Origin: Commensalibacter sp963921845
Lineage (GTDB): Bacteria; Pseudomonadota; Alphaproteobacteria; Acetobacterales; Acetobacteraceae
DNA length: 64,000 nt
Reading direction: 5' to 3'
NCBI RefSeq assembly: GCF_963921845.1
Contig: NZ_CAWUGZ010000130.1
Coordinates: 1-64,000 of the forward strand
The notes beneath the pieces were generated by a model, which did not search any database, was not told the DNA's origin, and saw nothing but the letters and a program-made list of their open reading frames with translations. Position numbers and translations under genes: made by a program. Positions 27,678 through 36,233 of the stretch are shown piece after piece. Position 1 is the stretch's first letter. Each line of letters opens with the position of its first letter.

Positions 27678-27719
27678 AAAGCATGTATAGTTTAAGTCAT
27701 AATTTGCTTTTTTTATGAC
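27678..27719 (+). terminator. Hairpins after topA: T-tailed terminator candidate and TAAGTCATAA/TTATGAC inverted repeat
   Basis: AAAGCA (27678-27683) can pair with TGCTTT (27705-27710), which runs into seven T, a plausible but long-looped terminator for topA. Overlapping it, GTCATAA (27696-27702) pairs with TTATGAC (27713-27719); the larger 10-mer TAAGTCATAA (27693-27702) reappears twice near 33.2-33.3 kb. The element may instead be an operator for the S41 protease gene 104 bp further on. Confidence 0.35.
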
Positions 27720-27822
27720 GGAAATAACTACCCACTCTGCTTTGTTATTAATTTTTCACTCATTTTGACTTGTTAATAGCATCGTTAGATTTTGTCTTCG
27801 GAGAATTCCTATTCCCTCCCTT

Positions 27823-29439
27823 ATGCGGCAATCTTTCCATGTATTTACACATACAAAGCCATTTTTCCGTGATATCATTTCTAATGATTACAGACGGCTA
27901 TTAAAATGCATTGTGTTTACACTTTTTTTTCTAGCTGCAAGTTCTATAAGGGCTTTTTCTCAACCCCTCACGTCTACAACTTCCGTAAATACGTTTAATA
28001 AAGAAACATATTATAACGTTCTTACTACCGCGTTAACGTTCTTACAACCTCGTAGTTTAGAAGAACATACCATTCAACGCCTATGTATGTGGGGTTTGAA
28101 TGGAATAAATGCCTTGGATCCTTCATTTACGCTCAAAGTGGCCGAAAACAAGCTCTATCTTTTCAGAGCTCAAAAATTAATTTATTCTGCTGAATTACCA
28201 TCCTCAAAAAACGATATTCAACAATGGGTTCAATTCATTCTTGATTTTTGGTTCCAAGCTTGGAACAATTCCCCTGATATTAAAACTGGCGATAATCAAA
28301 ATTTAATACAAGCTTTTTTTGACGAACTTTTTGATCATCTTGATCCCTATTCACGTTATGTTGCGCCTGCTTCTGCTGATTCCGATCGTTCCTTTAGAGA
28401 TGGGGGCGAGGCTAACGTCGGCATAACCTTAACCAAACACGGTAAATATACCTTAATTAACACTATTAACACTAATAGCCCGGCTTGGGAGGCCGGCATC
28501 GATGTGGGTCAATATCTTTTCAAGGTTGACGATAAAACTACATTTGATCAACCCCTTAACACCATAAACCATTGGCTCGAAGGACCTGAGAATACCTATG
28601 TAATTTTAACCTGGGGTCATAAAAATTCAAAAAAAACACATACAGCTAAAATAAAACGAGAGTTAATTCCCCCTGCAACGGTTTTTGCTTTTTCAAGTGA
28701 CGATATTGTTATCTTAAAAATTACTTTATTTTCAACAACGACTGCAGAAGAAATGAGTCAATACTTGGATCAAGCAATGCAAGAAATAAATATAAAAGGG
28801 TTGATTATTGATCTAAGGGGAAATCGTGGTGGTGTTTTGCAACAAGCAGTAACGAGCATAGCGCTGCTTTTGGATAATGGTATTGCTGTAACTACGCAAG
28901 GAAGAAATCCAGAAGCAAACCATGTATGGGTCGTACAAGGAGGAGATCTTATTAAAGGGGCGCCTATTGTTATTTTAGTGGATGGACGCACAGCAAGCGC
29001 CGCTGAAATACTAGCCGCCTCACTTTCAGATCATAGAAGGGCTGTTGTCGTTGGAAGTGTGACGCTAGGAAAAGGACTTGTGCAAACCATTGCACAACTT
29101 CCGGATAATGGGGAATTATTTGTTACCTGGAGCCGCGTAATCGCACCTTTAGGTTGGCCTCTACAGGGTCTAGGAGTCATACCTCAAATATGTACCAGCA
29201 GAGGCAACGCTTTTGTACAAAAACAATTAAAAAACTTGGGAACGCACACGTCCAATTATGAAACAATAATTTCTCTCTCACGAAAAACCCGATTGCCTTT
29301 ATCTTCCAAAACCATTACCTTATTACGCAACTCCTGTCCCGCAGCGGTAGGGACAGATAATGATCTTGATATTGCTATTAAATTAATACTCGATCAAAAT
29401 CTCTATACCCAAGCACTGAAACTTATTCCTGCAGAGTAA
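27823..29439 (+). CDS. S41-family C-terminal processing peptidase (CtpA-like)
   Basis: Secreted or membrane-anchored serine protease with a Ser/Lys dyad. A hydrophobic segment near residues 28-42 is a signal peptide or anchor; then an N-terminal Tsp-like region, a PDZ domain (about 185-270) and the S41 domain. Catalytic S392 in TASAAEI and K417 in LGKGLVQ are 25 residues apart, the spacing of the family. Such proteases trim envelope proteins or cell-wall hydrolases. 538 residues. A GGAG at 27800 is 19 nt from the ATG, too far for a normal ribosome-binding site, so the true start is uncertain. Confidence 0.87.
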   Translation: MRQSFHVFTHTKPFFRDIISNDYRRLLKCIVFTLFFLAASSIRAFSQPLTSTTSVNTFNKETYYNVLTTALTFLQPRSLEEHTIQRLCMWGLNGINALDPSFTLKVAENKLYLFRAQKLIYSAELPSSKNDIQQWVQFILDFWFQAWNNSPDIKTGDNQNLIQAFFDELFDHLDPYSRYVAPASADSDRSFRDGGEANVGITLTKHGKYTLINTINTNSPAWEAGIDVGQYLFKVDDKTTFDQPLNTINHWLEGPENTYVILTWGHKNSKKTHTAKIKRELIPPATVFAFSSDDIVILKITLFSTTTAEEMSQYLDQAMQEINIKGLIIDLRGNRGGVLQQAVTSIALLLDNGIAVTTQGRNPEANHVWVVQGGDLIKGAPIVILVDGRTASAAEILAASLSDHRRAVVVGSVTLGKGLVQTIAQLPDNGELFVTWSRVIAPLGWPLQGLGVIPQICTSRGNAFVQKQLKNLGTHTSNYETIISLSRKTRLPLSSKTITLLRNSCPAAVGTDNDLDIAIKLILDQNLYTQALKLIPAE

Positions 29440-29584
29440 AAGAATATTGATCTCTTATTGATCATTTACTAAACTCTTAAATTTGCATGTCTAAGACGTT
29501 TAAAAACAAAATTCTTACTGTTTAATGCATCAAAATTAGTCTAATAACCACGTATAGAAAAATCAGTTACCATAAGGGTTTACG

Positions 29585-30739
29585 ATGAAATTACGACTTC
29601 GTCTAATTGCGTCTTCAGTTTTCAGTCTTTCCGCTTCTTTGTATAGTGCTTTGGTCGTTTCATCATCTGCACAGGCACAGCCAGTACGGGGTTTGTATGT
29701 TACAGGTTCAGGAGGCGCCAGCTTTAATCAAGACCAAGTCGTGCGATTAAACTCTATTATGCCAGCTGGACGTGATGTATATCGTATAGGGGAAACAGGA
29801 ATTGGTAGTATTGGATATGGGCTAGGAAACGGATTCCGTGTCGAAATTGAAGGAAACTACCGTAATAATTCTTTAAAATATCAAAATTTAGGTACCTACA
29901 AAGCATACGGTCACGGGAGCCAGCAAACCTATGGTTTTATGGCCAATGCACTGTTCGATATGGATATAGGCAATCATTATATTTTCCCTTATTTTGGCGC
30001 CGGTATAGGATATGGATGGTCGACCATGAATGGGGTGAATTTATATACGAATGATAACAGACTTACTGAAAAACTTGGAGGCACTTTTGGTAATTTTTCA
30101 TACCAAGCTATTGGCGGGCTTTCGTTTCCTACCCCTTGGATTGTAGGACTTTCTTTCGTTACTGAATATCGTTTTTGGACTATGCTTGCACCCCAAAGCC
30201 ATACAGCAGACGTTTGGGGTACTCAAGGAGGATATAATTCAACACACGAAGATAGATATGGTCGCGGCAACCGGGATACGACAACGTATTTTAATCATTC
30301 CCTTCTATTAGGCTTAAGGTACGAATTTAATCCTGCGCCCCCTCCGGAAACACCCGTATCTAATCCAACCCCCGAAGTGCCACATTCGAGAAATTCACAA
30401 ACTTATTTAATCTTTTTCAATTGGAATAGCGCCGATTTGGATGACCGTGCCAGAGCTATTGTACGAGAGGCTGCCTTAGGATATAGTAGCGTTCAACACA
30501 CGCGCATTGAGGTCAATGGCTATACAGACAATTCTGGCTCTCAAAATGAAAAAGGCAAACGGTATAATATTGAACTTTCGTTAAAACGAGCCAAAGCGAT
30601 ACGAGCAGAGCTTATTAAAAATGGTATTGCAGCTTCTGAAGTTGATATTCACGGCTTTGGCTCAGAAAATCCACTCAAAAAAACCTCAGAAAATACAAGA
30701 GAAGCGCAAAATCGTCGCGTAGAAATTATAATACATTAG
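29585..30739 (+). CDS. OmpA-family outer membrane protein
   Basis: 384 residues: a signal peptide (cleavage after SAQA near residue 31), an N-terminal eight-strand barrel-like region rich in Gly and aromatic residues (to about 250), a Pro-rich linker (PAPPPETPVSNPTPEVP), then an OmpA C-terminal peptidoglycan-binding domain with VNGYTDNSGS and the closing NRRVEI. It anchors the outer membrane to the cell wall. Monocistronic: 145 bp after the S41 protease and convergent with cysK. AAGGG ribosome-binding site 8 nt before the ATG. Confidence 0.9.
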   Translation: MKLRLRLIASSVFSLSASLYSALVVSSSAQAQPVRGLYVTGSGGASFNQDQVVRLNSIMPAGRDVYRIGETGIGSIGYGLGNGFRVEIEGNYRNNSLKYQNLGTYKAYGHGSQQTYGFMANALFDMDIGNHYIFPYFGAGIGYGWSTMNGVNLYTNDNRLTEKLGGTFGNFSYQAIGGLSFPTPWIVGLSFVTEYRFWTMLAPQSHTADVWGTQGGYNSTHEDRYGRGNRDTTTYFNHSLLLGLRYEFNPAPPPETPVSNPTPEVPHSRNSQTYLIFFNWNSADLDDRARAIVREAALGYSSVQHTRIEVNGYTDNSGSQNEKGKRYNIELSLKRAKAIRAELIKNGIAASEVDIHGFGSENPLKKTSENTREAQNRRVEIIIH

Positions 30740-30741
30740 CG

Positions 30742-30766
30742 TTTAAAATAGAATTTACATTTTAAA
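30742..30766. terminator. Bidirectional hairpin between ompA-like and cysK genes
   Basis: TTTAAAAT and ATTTTAAA form an 8-bp stem with a 9-nt loop in the 41-bp gap between two convergent genes. The stem is all A/T, so it is a weak terminator candidate for both strands. Confidence 0.35.
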
Positions 30767-30780
30767 TCTCAAAACAAGTG

Positions 30781-31788
30781 TTAGTTTAAACCCGCAAATA
30801 ATGGCGTTGACAAATACCGTTCTGCAAAGGAAGGGGCTATTACTACGATCGTCTTTCCTTTGTTCTTTGTATCCGATGCCAGTTTAAGACCGGCATGCAA
30901 AGCTGCTCCAGATGAAATCCCCACAGCTATACCATCAAGGCGTGCCAACCTCCGTGCTGCACCAATGGCTTCGTTCTCAGAAACTACAAGTATTTTTTTA
31001 ATCACACTTGTATCAAGAATTTTAGGTTTGAACCCAGCACCAATTCCTTGAATGCCATGAGGGCCCGGTTCTTCACCATTTAAAACCGCACTCTCAGCAG
31101 GCTCTACGCCATACATTTCGATGTTCAGATTATGTTGTTTTAAAATTTTTGCTATACCCGTAATAGTGCCGCCTGTTCCTATCCCTGCGACAACAATATC
31201 TACCTTACCTTTGGTGTCTTCCCAAATTTCTCTTCCCGTTGTTTTCTCGTGAACCAAACTATTCATTTTATTTTCAAACTGTTCTGGCATCCAACTGTGA
31301 GGAGTTGTTTTAACAATTTCTTTTGCCCTTGCTATTGCCCCCGCCATGCCTAGACTTCCCGGAGTCAGCTCCACTTCTCCATCAAGAAAGCGTATCATTC
31401 TCCTTCGCTCAATTGATGCTTTTTCAGGCATGGTAACAATTAACCGATATCCCCTAGAAGCAGCCACAAATGCCAAACCTATTCCAGTATTTCCAGAAGT
31501 GGGTTCAACAATAACGCTTTTATGAGGGATCAATTTCCCCTCTTTTTCAGCCTGCAAAACCATTGAAGCCGCAATACGATCTTTTACGGAAGCCAAAGGA
31601 TTAAAACATTCCATTTTAAGAAGAATATCGGCTTGAATTTTATCAATGGCAAGCAAATTTCTTGGACGCACTAGTGGGGTTCCACCAATCGTTTCAAGGA
31701 TGGAATCGTAAATTTTTCCTCTAGGTTCAGCAAAACTAAAATGATTATCATCATCTAAAAATGTTTGGGAAATTTCTTTACGCGACAT
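30781..31788 (-). CDS. cysK: Cysteine synthase (O-acetylserine sulfhydrylase)
   Basis: PLP enzyme making cysteine from O-acetylserine and sulfide. PLP lysine in SVKDR (K69 with this start), phosphate loop TSGNTGIGLA, and the glycine-rich GTGGTITG. I start at 31788, where AGGAG lies about 10 nt ahead; an upstream ATG at 31812 precedes that ribosome-binding site and would add eight residues. The N-terminus carries about 20 residues more than E. coli CysK. Divergent from an Rrf2 regulator gene across 166 bp, an arrangement known for sulfur control. Confidence 0.93.
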   Translation of the reverse strand: MSRKEISQTFLDDDNHFSFAEPRGKIYDSILETIGGTPLVRPRNLLAIDKIQADILLKMECFNPLASVKDRIAASMVLQAEKEGKLIPHKSVIVEPTSGNTGIGLAFVAASRGYRLIVTMPEKASIERRRMIRFLDGEVELTPGSLGMAGAIARAKEIVKTTPHSWMPEQFENKMNSLVHEKTTGREIWEDTKGKVDIVVAGIGTGGTITGIAKILKQHNLNIEMYGVEPAESAVLNGEEPGPHGIQGIGAGFKPKILDTSVIKKILVVSENEAIGAARRLARLDGIAVGISSGAALHAGLKLASDTKNKGKTIVVIAPSFAERYLSTPLFAGLN

Positions 31789-31954
31789 TTCGGCTCGTCT
31801 CCTATAATGCAATTAGGATTCAATTTATAGTACTACTCTAGTTTGTAAATAAAATTATCTACATTATTTTATGTTATTATTAAGAATACAATAAGTAAAA
31901 TTATGATAATCGTTTGCTGTTGTCAGGATTAATTTAAAGGTGGAATTATAGTAT

Positions 31955-32404
31955 ATGGTATTAAGACAAGACCGCGCCATCATCGCTGTTTTAATTATGA
32001 CAGATGTCGCCTTTTATTCGAATCGGAATCATGCAATAAACGCGGCAGATATCTCGCAACGAACGAATTTACCTAAAAGAAGTATCGAGCCCATTTTACA
32101 ACTTTTATCTAAAGCAAAAATTCTTACCAGTATTCGCGGCCCCCATGGGGGGTATCATCTTTCAAGGCCAAAACGATTAATTACCGTAGCAGACATTATT
32201 CAAGCCATCACTTTAGAAGAAAAAGAGAAATACCAAGAAATTTCTTCTGTATTGCACCTGCAGGTTATTAAACCTTTCTGGGAAAAAATTGATCAAAAAA
32301 TTCTGACGGAATTTTCTAAAACAACCTTACAAGATTTAACAAAAACAGCAGAACAAAAAGGGATTAAAAAACCCAAACCTACCGCAATACATTTTTTCAT
32401 TTAG
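31955..32404 (+). CDS. Rrf2-family transcriptional regulator
   Basis: 149-residue DNA-binding protein with an N-terminal winged helix: recognition segment NLPKRSIEPILQLLSKAKIL and the wing SIRGPHGGYHLSRP, then ITVADIIQAI, as in IscR and CymR. The protein contains no cysteine at all, so it cannot bind an Fe-S cluster through the three cysteines used by IscR. That matches the CymR-type branch, which senses cysteine status through contact with CysK. Being divergent from cysK, it is the natural candidate regulator. A loose inverted repeat ATTATTTTA/TAAAATTAT lies at 31863-31904. Confidence 0.88.
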   Translation: MVLRQDRAIIAVLIMTDVAFYSNRNHAINAADISQRTNLPKRSIEPILQLLSKAKILTSIRGPHGGYHLSRPKRLITVADIIQAITLEEKEKYQEISSVLHLQVIKPFWEKIDQKILTEFSKTTLQDLTKTAEQKGIKKPKPTAIHFFI

Positions 32405-32434
32405 TATCTTAAAACTCTTTAAATTTTAAGATAC
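32404..32434. terminator. Strong hairpin between rrf2 and the convergent lipoprotein gene
   Basis: GTATCTTAAAA (32404-32414) and TTTTAAGATAC (32424-32434) form a perfect 11-bp stem with a 9-nt loop, starting on the last base of the rrf2 stop codon. Lying between convergent genes, it is best read as a two-way terminator, though T-tails are weak. Confidence 0.55.
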
Positions 32435-32441
32435 ACAAAAA

Positions 32442-33002
32442 CTAGTTCATATTCTTTTTCTTGGTTCTAGAAACAGCTCTTTTTCTATGGTTTCTGTTTG
32501 TTTTAGCTTTGGACGTTGATGTATCGGGTTTTGTTTCTACCACGGGTTTTGGTAAGGGAACCCCAGTGTTATCTACGGTTACACTAACACTAAGCGGCGT
32601 TTTTACTGTGTCGTCTTTGCTTATAAGTACAGCCACAAACTGGTCTGTTCCTGCATAAGCAGTCGTTGGCGTATAGCGTATATAGGTACGATTATCATAA
32701 TTATAAATAAACGTTTTTCCGTGTTCTGGTAACGTGGTCACACCAAAAGATTGATAGGCCCCTTTTGGATTAGGTGTCTCTACTGTAAATTCGCACTGCC
32801 CCTCGTCACTGCGTACTTTCATTTCAGTTTTCAAACTACCATCTTGATTTTTAACAATAGGCGTTACAGTGCATACAGCGGACCGTTTATCGTATTTAAA
32901 AGGATTATTAATTTCACGATCGGGCGCTATTACTGCTGGATGCTGACAAGCTACCAAAACAAATCCGAATGTAACCGTAACTAAAGAGAATTGAAATCTC
33001 AC
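32442..33002 (-). CDS. Putative lipoprotein with Ig/cadherin-like domain and basic tail
   Basis: 186 residues. Signal peptide with lipobox LVAC (C19 the lipidated cysteine), then a beta-rich domain with two segments, RYTPTTAYAGTDQFVAVLIS (about 110-130) and VTVDNTG, that resemble bacterial Ig/cadherin-like domains of surface proteins. The C-terminus is Lys/Arg-rich (KTNRNHRKRAVSRTKKKN). Function unknown; anchorage in the outer or inner membrane with a polybasic end could allow binding to nucleic acid, LPS or peptidoglycan. Divergent from another secreted protein with a similar basic end at 33434. Confidence 0.75.
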   Translation of the reverse strand: MRFQFSLVTVTFGFVLVACQHPAVIAPDREINNPFKYDKRSAVCTVTPIVKNQDGSLKTEMKVRSDEGQCEFTVETPNPKGAYQSFGVTTLPEHGKTFIYNYDNRTYIRYTPTTAYAGTDQFVAVLISKDDTVKTPLSVSVTVDNTGVPLPKPVVETKPDTSTSKAKTNRNHRKRAVSRTKKKNMN

Positions 33003-33433
33003 GAATGGACCCCCATTAACTTAAACAAAATGATAAATACGATGCATAAGCATACAATTACCGCAAGCCGTTGAACACAACTTTAATACTTATCTATGAT
33101 AAAATAAATAGATTTTAAAACGAACCGCAATTTATATAATTTTAAAAAATCTAATTTACGAATCGAGAATTAAAAAAACTTTTAAATAGAATTTAATAGT
33201 GTTTTTGTAATAAAATTGGCTATTTAGGTTATGACTTAAGGATAATAAGAATTAAAATTTTAAATATTGCATAATATGATATATTTGCTATACCCAAAAT
33301 CTAATTACTTTATAAGTCATAAGCTTAAAGTACTATAGAGAACAAAGATTAATGTAAACGCATCTTGGTAAACAAATTTGTTTTTTGTTTTCGACCTCTA
33401 TACCTTTTACCCATATCCGATTTGGAGAATTCG
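33003..33433. promoter_or_regulatory. Shared upstream region with an inverted pair of TAAGTCATAA motifs
   Basis: About 430 bp, very AT-rich, between two divergent secreted-protein genes. TTATGACTTA (33229-33238) and its exact inverse TAAGTCATAA (33313-33322) lie 84 bp apart, close to eight helical turns. The same 10-mer precedes the S41 protease gene (27693). It could be a binding site used for looping or for control of both genes. No -35/-10 pair close to consensus seen. Confidence 0.4.
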
Positions 33434-33973
33434 ATGTCTCTTTTAACAAAACATGCTTTATGTGGATTAATTTTTGCTGGTCTTTTTTTTAGCAGTTCAA
33501 GTTTTGCTAGTTCAACCTGCAAGATCTCTCCTACACATCAATCGTTTAATGTTGAAGGATTGAAAAGCGAGTTAATGGTAACTGCGTTATCCTGCCAAGC
33601 CCAAGATAAATATAATGGGTTTATTGGACAGTTTAGATCCGTAATTAACGAAGAACAAGATAAACTCAAAATACTTTTTCGAAAAAATTACGGAAGAAGG
33701 GCACAAAAAGAACAAGATGACTATATAACTCAACTTGCCAACGTACAATCTTCTGAAGGGTTAAAAGCAGGAACTATATTTTGTCGCCAACGTGTTAATA
33801 TGTTTGATGAAATTAAACCTCTAAAGACCGCAGAAGAATTATCTGAATACGCTGATGCTAAAAATATTATGCAACCCGCTTCGGTTGAAGTTTGCGAAGC
33901 CCCTTCGGTCGTCAAATCAAAAACAGGTCGCAAAAGACATATTACCCGACACAAGGTTGCGAAAAAACATTAA
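33434..33973 (+). CDS. Secreted protein of unknown function with four cysteines and basic tail
   Basis: I do not recognise a family. With the ATG at 33434 (GGAG 6 nt ahead) the product is 179 residues; a longer in-frame ATG at 33365 has no ribosome-binding site and would spoil the signal peptide. Signal peptide to about residue 26 (SSSFA). The mature part has four cysteines (29, 54, 117, 154), enough for two disulfides, a long helical middle rich in charged residues, and a Lys/Arg/His tail (KTGRKRHITRHKVAKKH). Periplasmic location is likely. Its divergent neighbour, also secreted, shares the basic ending. Confidence 0.78.
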   Translation: MSLLTKHALCGLIFAGLFFSSSSFASSTCKISPTHQSFNVEGLKSELMVTALSCQAQDKYNGFIGQFRSVINEEQDKLKILFRKNYGRRAQKEQDDYITQLANVQSSEGLKAGTIFCRQRVNMFDEIKPLKTAEELSEYADAKNIMQPASVEVCEAPSVVKSKTGRKRHITRHKVAKKH

Positions 33974-34051
33974 AAAATAAACAATTAGAAGTCATCGTTT
34001 TAAAGAAAATGAATGTCATCACACCGTTTTTTTATGGAATACTTTTAAATA

Positions 34052-36079
34052 ATGAATGATTTATTTTCTTTAACTCAACAAGGCAAACCAAAAACAAACA
34101 AACAAAAAGCGCACCCATCGCAGCCTGAGGCATATAAAAAAGACAGCTATGATGCTAAGGACATTGAGGTTTTAGAAGGATTAGAACCTGTCCGTCGCAG
34201 GCCTGGCATGTATATTGGCGGAACCAACGAAACGGCTTACCATCACCTTGCAGCAGAAGTTTTGGACAACGCGATGGATGAGGCAGTAGAAGGCTTTGCG
34301 AATAAAATTGAAGTCAAACTCGAAGCGGGTAATAAACTTACTGTCCGAGACAATGGTAGAGGCATCCCCGTTGATCTTCACCCAAAATATAAAAATAAGT
34401 CCGCATTAGAAGTTATTATGACCACGCTACATGCGGGAGGAAAATTTTCGAACAAAGTTTACAATACGGCTGGAGGCCTACATGGCGTTGGTTCTTCTGT
34501 TGTTAATGCATTATCCTCTTGGATGGAGGTTGAGGTTGCACGTGATCGAACTGTATGGAAACAAACTTACTCCAAAGGGTTGCCGACTTCATCTCTTGAA
34601 AAAATGGGGGTTGTGCTTAATCGAAGAGGAACTCAAATAAGTTTTATTCCCGATAATCAAATATTTGGCGATATACATTTTGATCCTCAACGACTTTACA
34701 CCCTATGCCGTTCCAAAGCCTTTTTGTTTAAAGGGGTTACAATTCTCTGGTCTTGTGAAAAACAGCTCATTGCAAACAACGCTACGCCTACAGAGGCAGT
34801 TTTGCATTTTCCAAATGGCCTAGAAGACAGTCTAAAGGAAGAAATTGAAACCGATTTTCTCATCTGTCCTATATGGTCTGAAGATGTACAGCTCCCTACT
34901 GATGCCCTAGGAAATCCTACAGGACGCATCGAATGGTCTATTGCCTGGCTTGAAAAAAGCGTACCTTCGCTTTCTTCATTTTGTAATACGATCCCGACTC
35001 CTTTAGGGGGCACGCATGAACAAGGATTAAAAAATGCTTTACTAAAAGGCATACGATCGTGGGGAGAGCAACGTTCAATTAAACGTATAGGAATTATCAC
35101 TTCGGAAGACATCCTTAACTCTATTTGTGCCAAACTCTCTATTTTTATCCACACGCCTGAATTCCAAGGGCAAACAAAAGAAAAATTGAGCTCGAAAGAA
35201 ACCGTTAAATTAGTTGAAACCGCTATCGGGGATAGACTTGACCATTGGTTTGCGGCCGATCCCAGTCAAGCCGATACGTTATTGTCCGCCATTCTTGAAA
35301 AAGCAGAAGAGCGATTAAAACGTAAAGAAAACAGAGATATACAAAGAAAAAGTGCAACCAAACGTTTAAGGTTACCTGGGAAACTCACAGATTGCACCCA
35401 AGAAAATTCCACTTCAACGGAAATATTTCTTGTAGAAGGAGACTCAGCAGGAGGATCCGCTAAACAAGCCAGAAACAGGGAAACGCAAGCCATTTTACCC
35501 TTAAGAGGTAAAATATTAAATGTGGCCAGTGCTTCAAACCAAAAACTTAACAATAATCAAGAATTAAAAGACCTAATCGAAGCATTAGGTTGCGGAACGG
35601 GTACGCATTTTAATATTTCCAAATTAAGATATGGTCGCATCATCATTATGACGGATGCGGATGTCGACGGAGCGCACATCGCTTCATTGCTCATGACATT
35701 TTTTTATCAAGAACTTCCTGAACTTGTAAACCAAGGTAAAATTTTTCTTGCTCAGCCTCCCCTTTATCGATTAACACAAAGCGGAAAAAATATTTACGCA
35801 ATGAACGATAAGGATAAAGAGGTTAAATTAAAAAAACTTAGTCGTAATCAAGCTAAAATAGAGGTTTCACGTTTTAAAGGTCTGGGGGAAATGCCACCAA
35901 AAGATTTAAAAGAAACCACAATGGATCCAAACCATCGTATATTATTAAGAGTACTGATTGCTCAAGAAGACAGAAAAAATACAGAGTTATGCGTTTCCAA
36001 TCTAATGGGGCGCCGATCAGAAATGAGGTTTCAATTTATACAACAACACGCTGAATCATTTGAAAATATAGACATTTAA
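34052..36079 (+). CDS. parE: DNA topoisomerase IV subunit B
   Basis: ATPase subunit of topoisomerase IV, which decatenates chromosomes with ParC. GHKL ATPase domain (RRRPGMYIGG near residue 50, LDNAMDEAVEG, DNGRGIPV, HAGGKF), transducer domain, then TOPRIM with EGDSAGGSAKQARNR and DADVDGAHI. The short 675-residue length and the C-terminal MDPNHRILL ending fit ParE, not the longer GyrB, though the two are close. Monocistronic; the ATG has no clear Shine-Dalgarno. Convergent with fumC across 154 bp in which I see no strong terminator. Confidence 0.93.
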   Translation: MNDLFSLTQQGKPKTNKQKAHPSQPEAYKKDSYDAKDIEVLEGLEPVRRRPGMYIGGTNETAYHHLAAEVLDNAMDEAVEGFANKIEVKLEAGNKLTVRDNGRGIPVDLHPKYKNKSALEVIMTTLHAGGKFSNKVYNTAGGLHGVGSSVVNALSSWMEVEVARDRTVWKQTYSKGLPTSSLEKMGVVLNRRGTQISFIPDNQIFGDIHFDPQRLYTLCRSKAFLFKGVTILWSCEKQLIANNATPTEAVLHFPNGLEDSLKEEIETDFLICPIWSEDVQLPTDALGNPTGRIEWSIAWLEKSVPSLSSFCNTIPTPLGGTHEQGLKNALLKGIRSWGEQRSIKRIGIITSEDILNSICAKLSIFIHTPEFQGQTKEKLSSKETVKLVETAIGDRLDHWFAADPSQADTLLSAILEKAEERLKRKENRDIQRKSATKRLRLPGKLTDCTQENSTSTEIFLVEGDSAGGSAKQARNRETQAILPLRGKILNVASASNQKLNNNQELKDLIEALGCGTGTHFNISKLRYGRIIIMTDADVDGAHIASLLMTFFYQELPELVNQGKIFLAQPPLYRLTQSGKNIYAMNDKDKEVKLKKLSRNQAKIEVSRFKGLGEMPPKDLKETTMDPNHRILLRVLIAQEDRKNTELCVSNLMGRRSEMRFQFIQQHAESFENIDI

Positions 36080-36233
36080 TTATCAATATATTCTTTAAAA
36101 TCAAGGGATTAAATATATTAACATATCAAATGTTCGCTCATGTTCTTTTATTACTAACAACAATGTATGCATAAAACCTTTCCTTACCACATTGGATGAA
36201 CTTACTTTATTTTAAAGCTTCTTTTAAACACGT

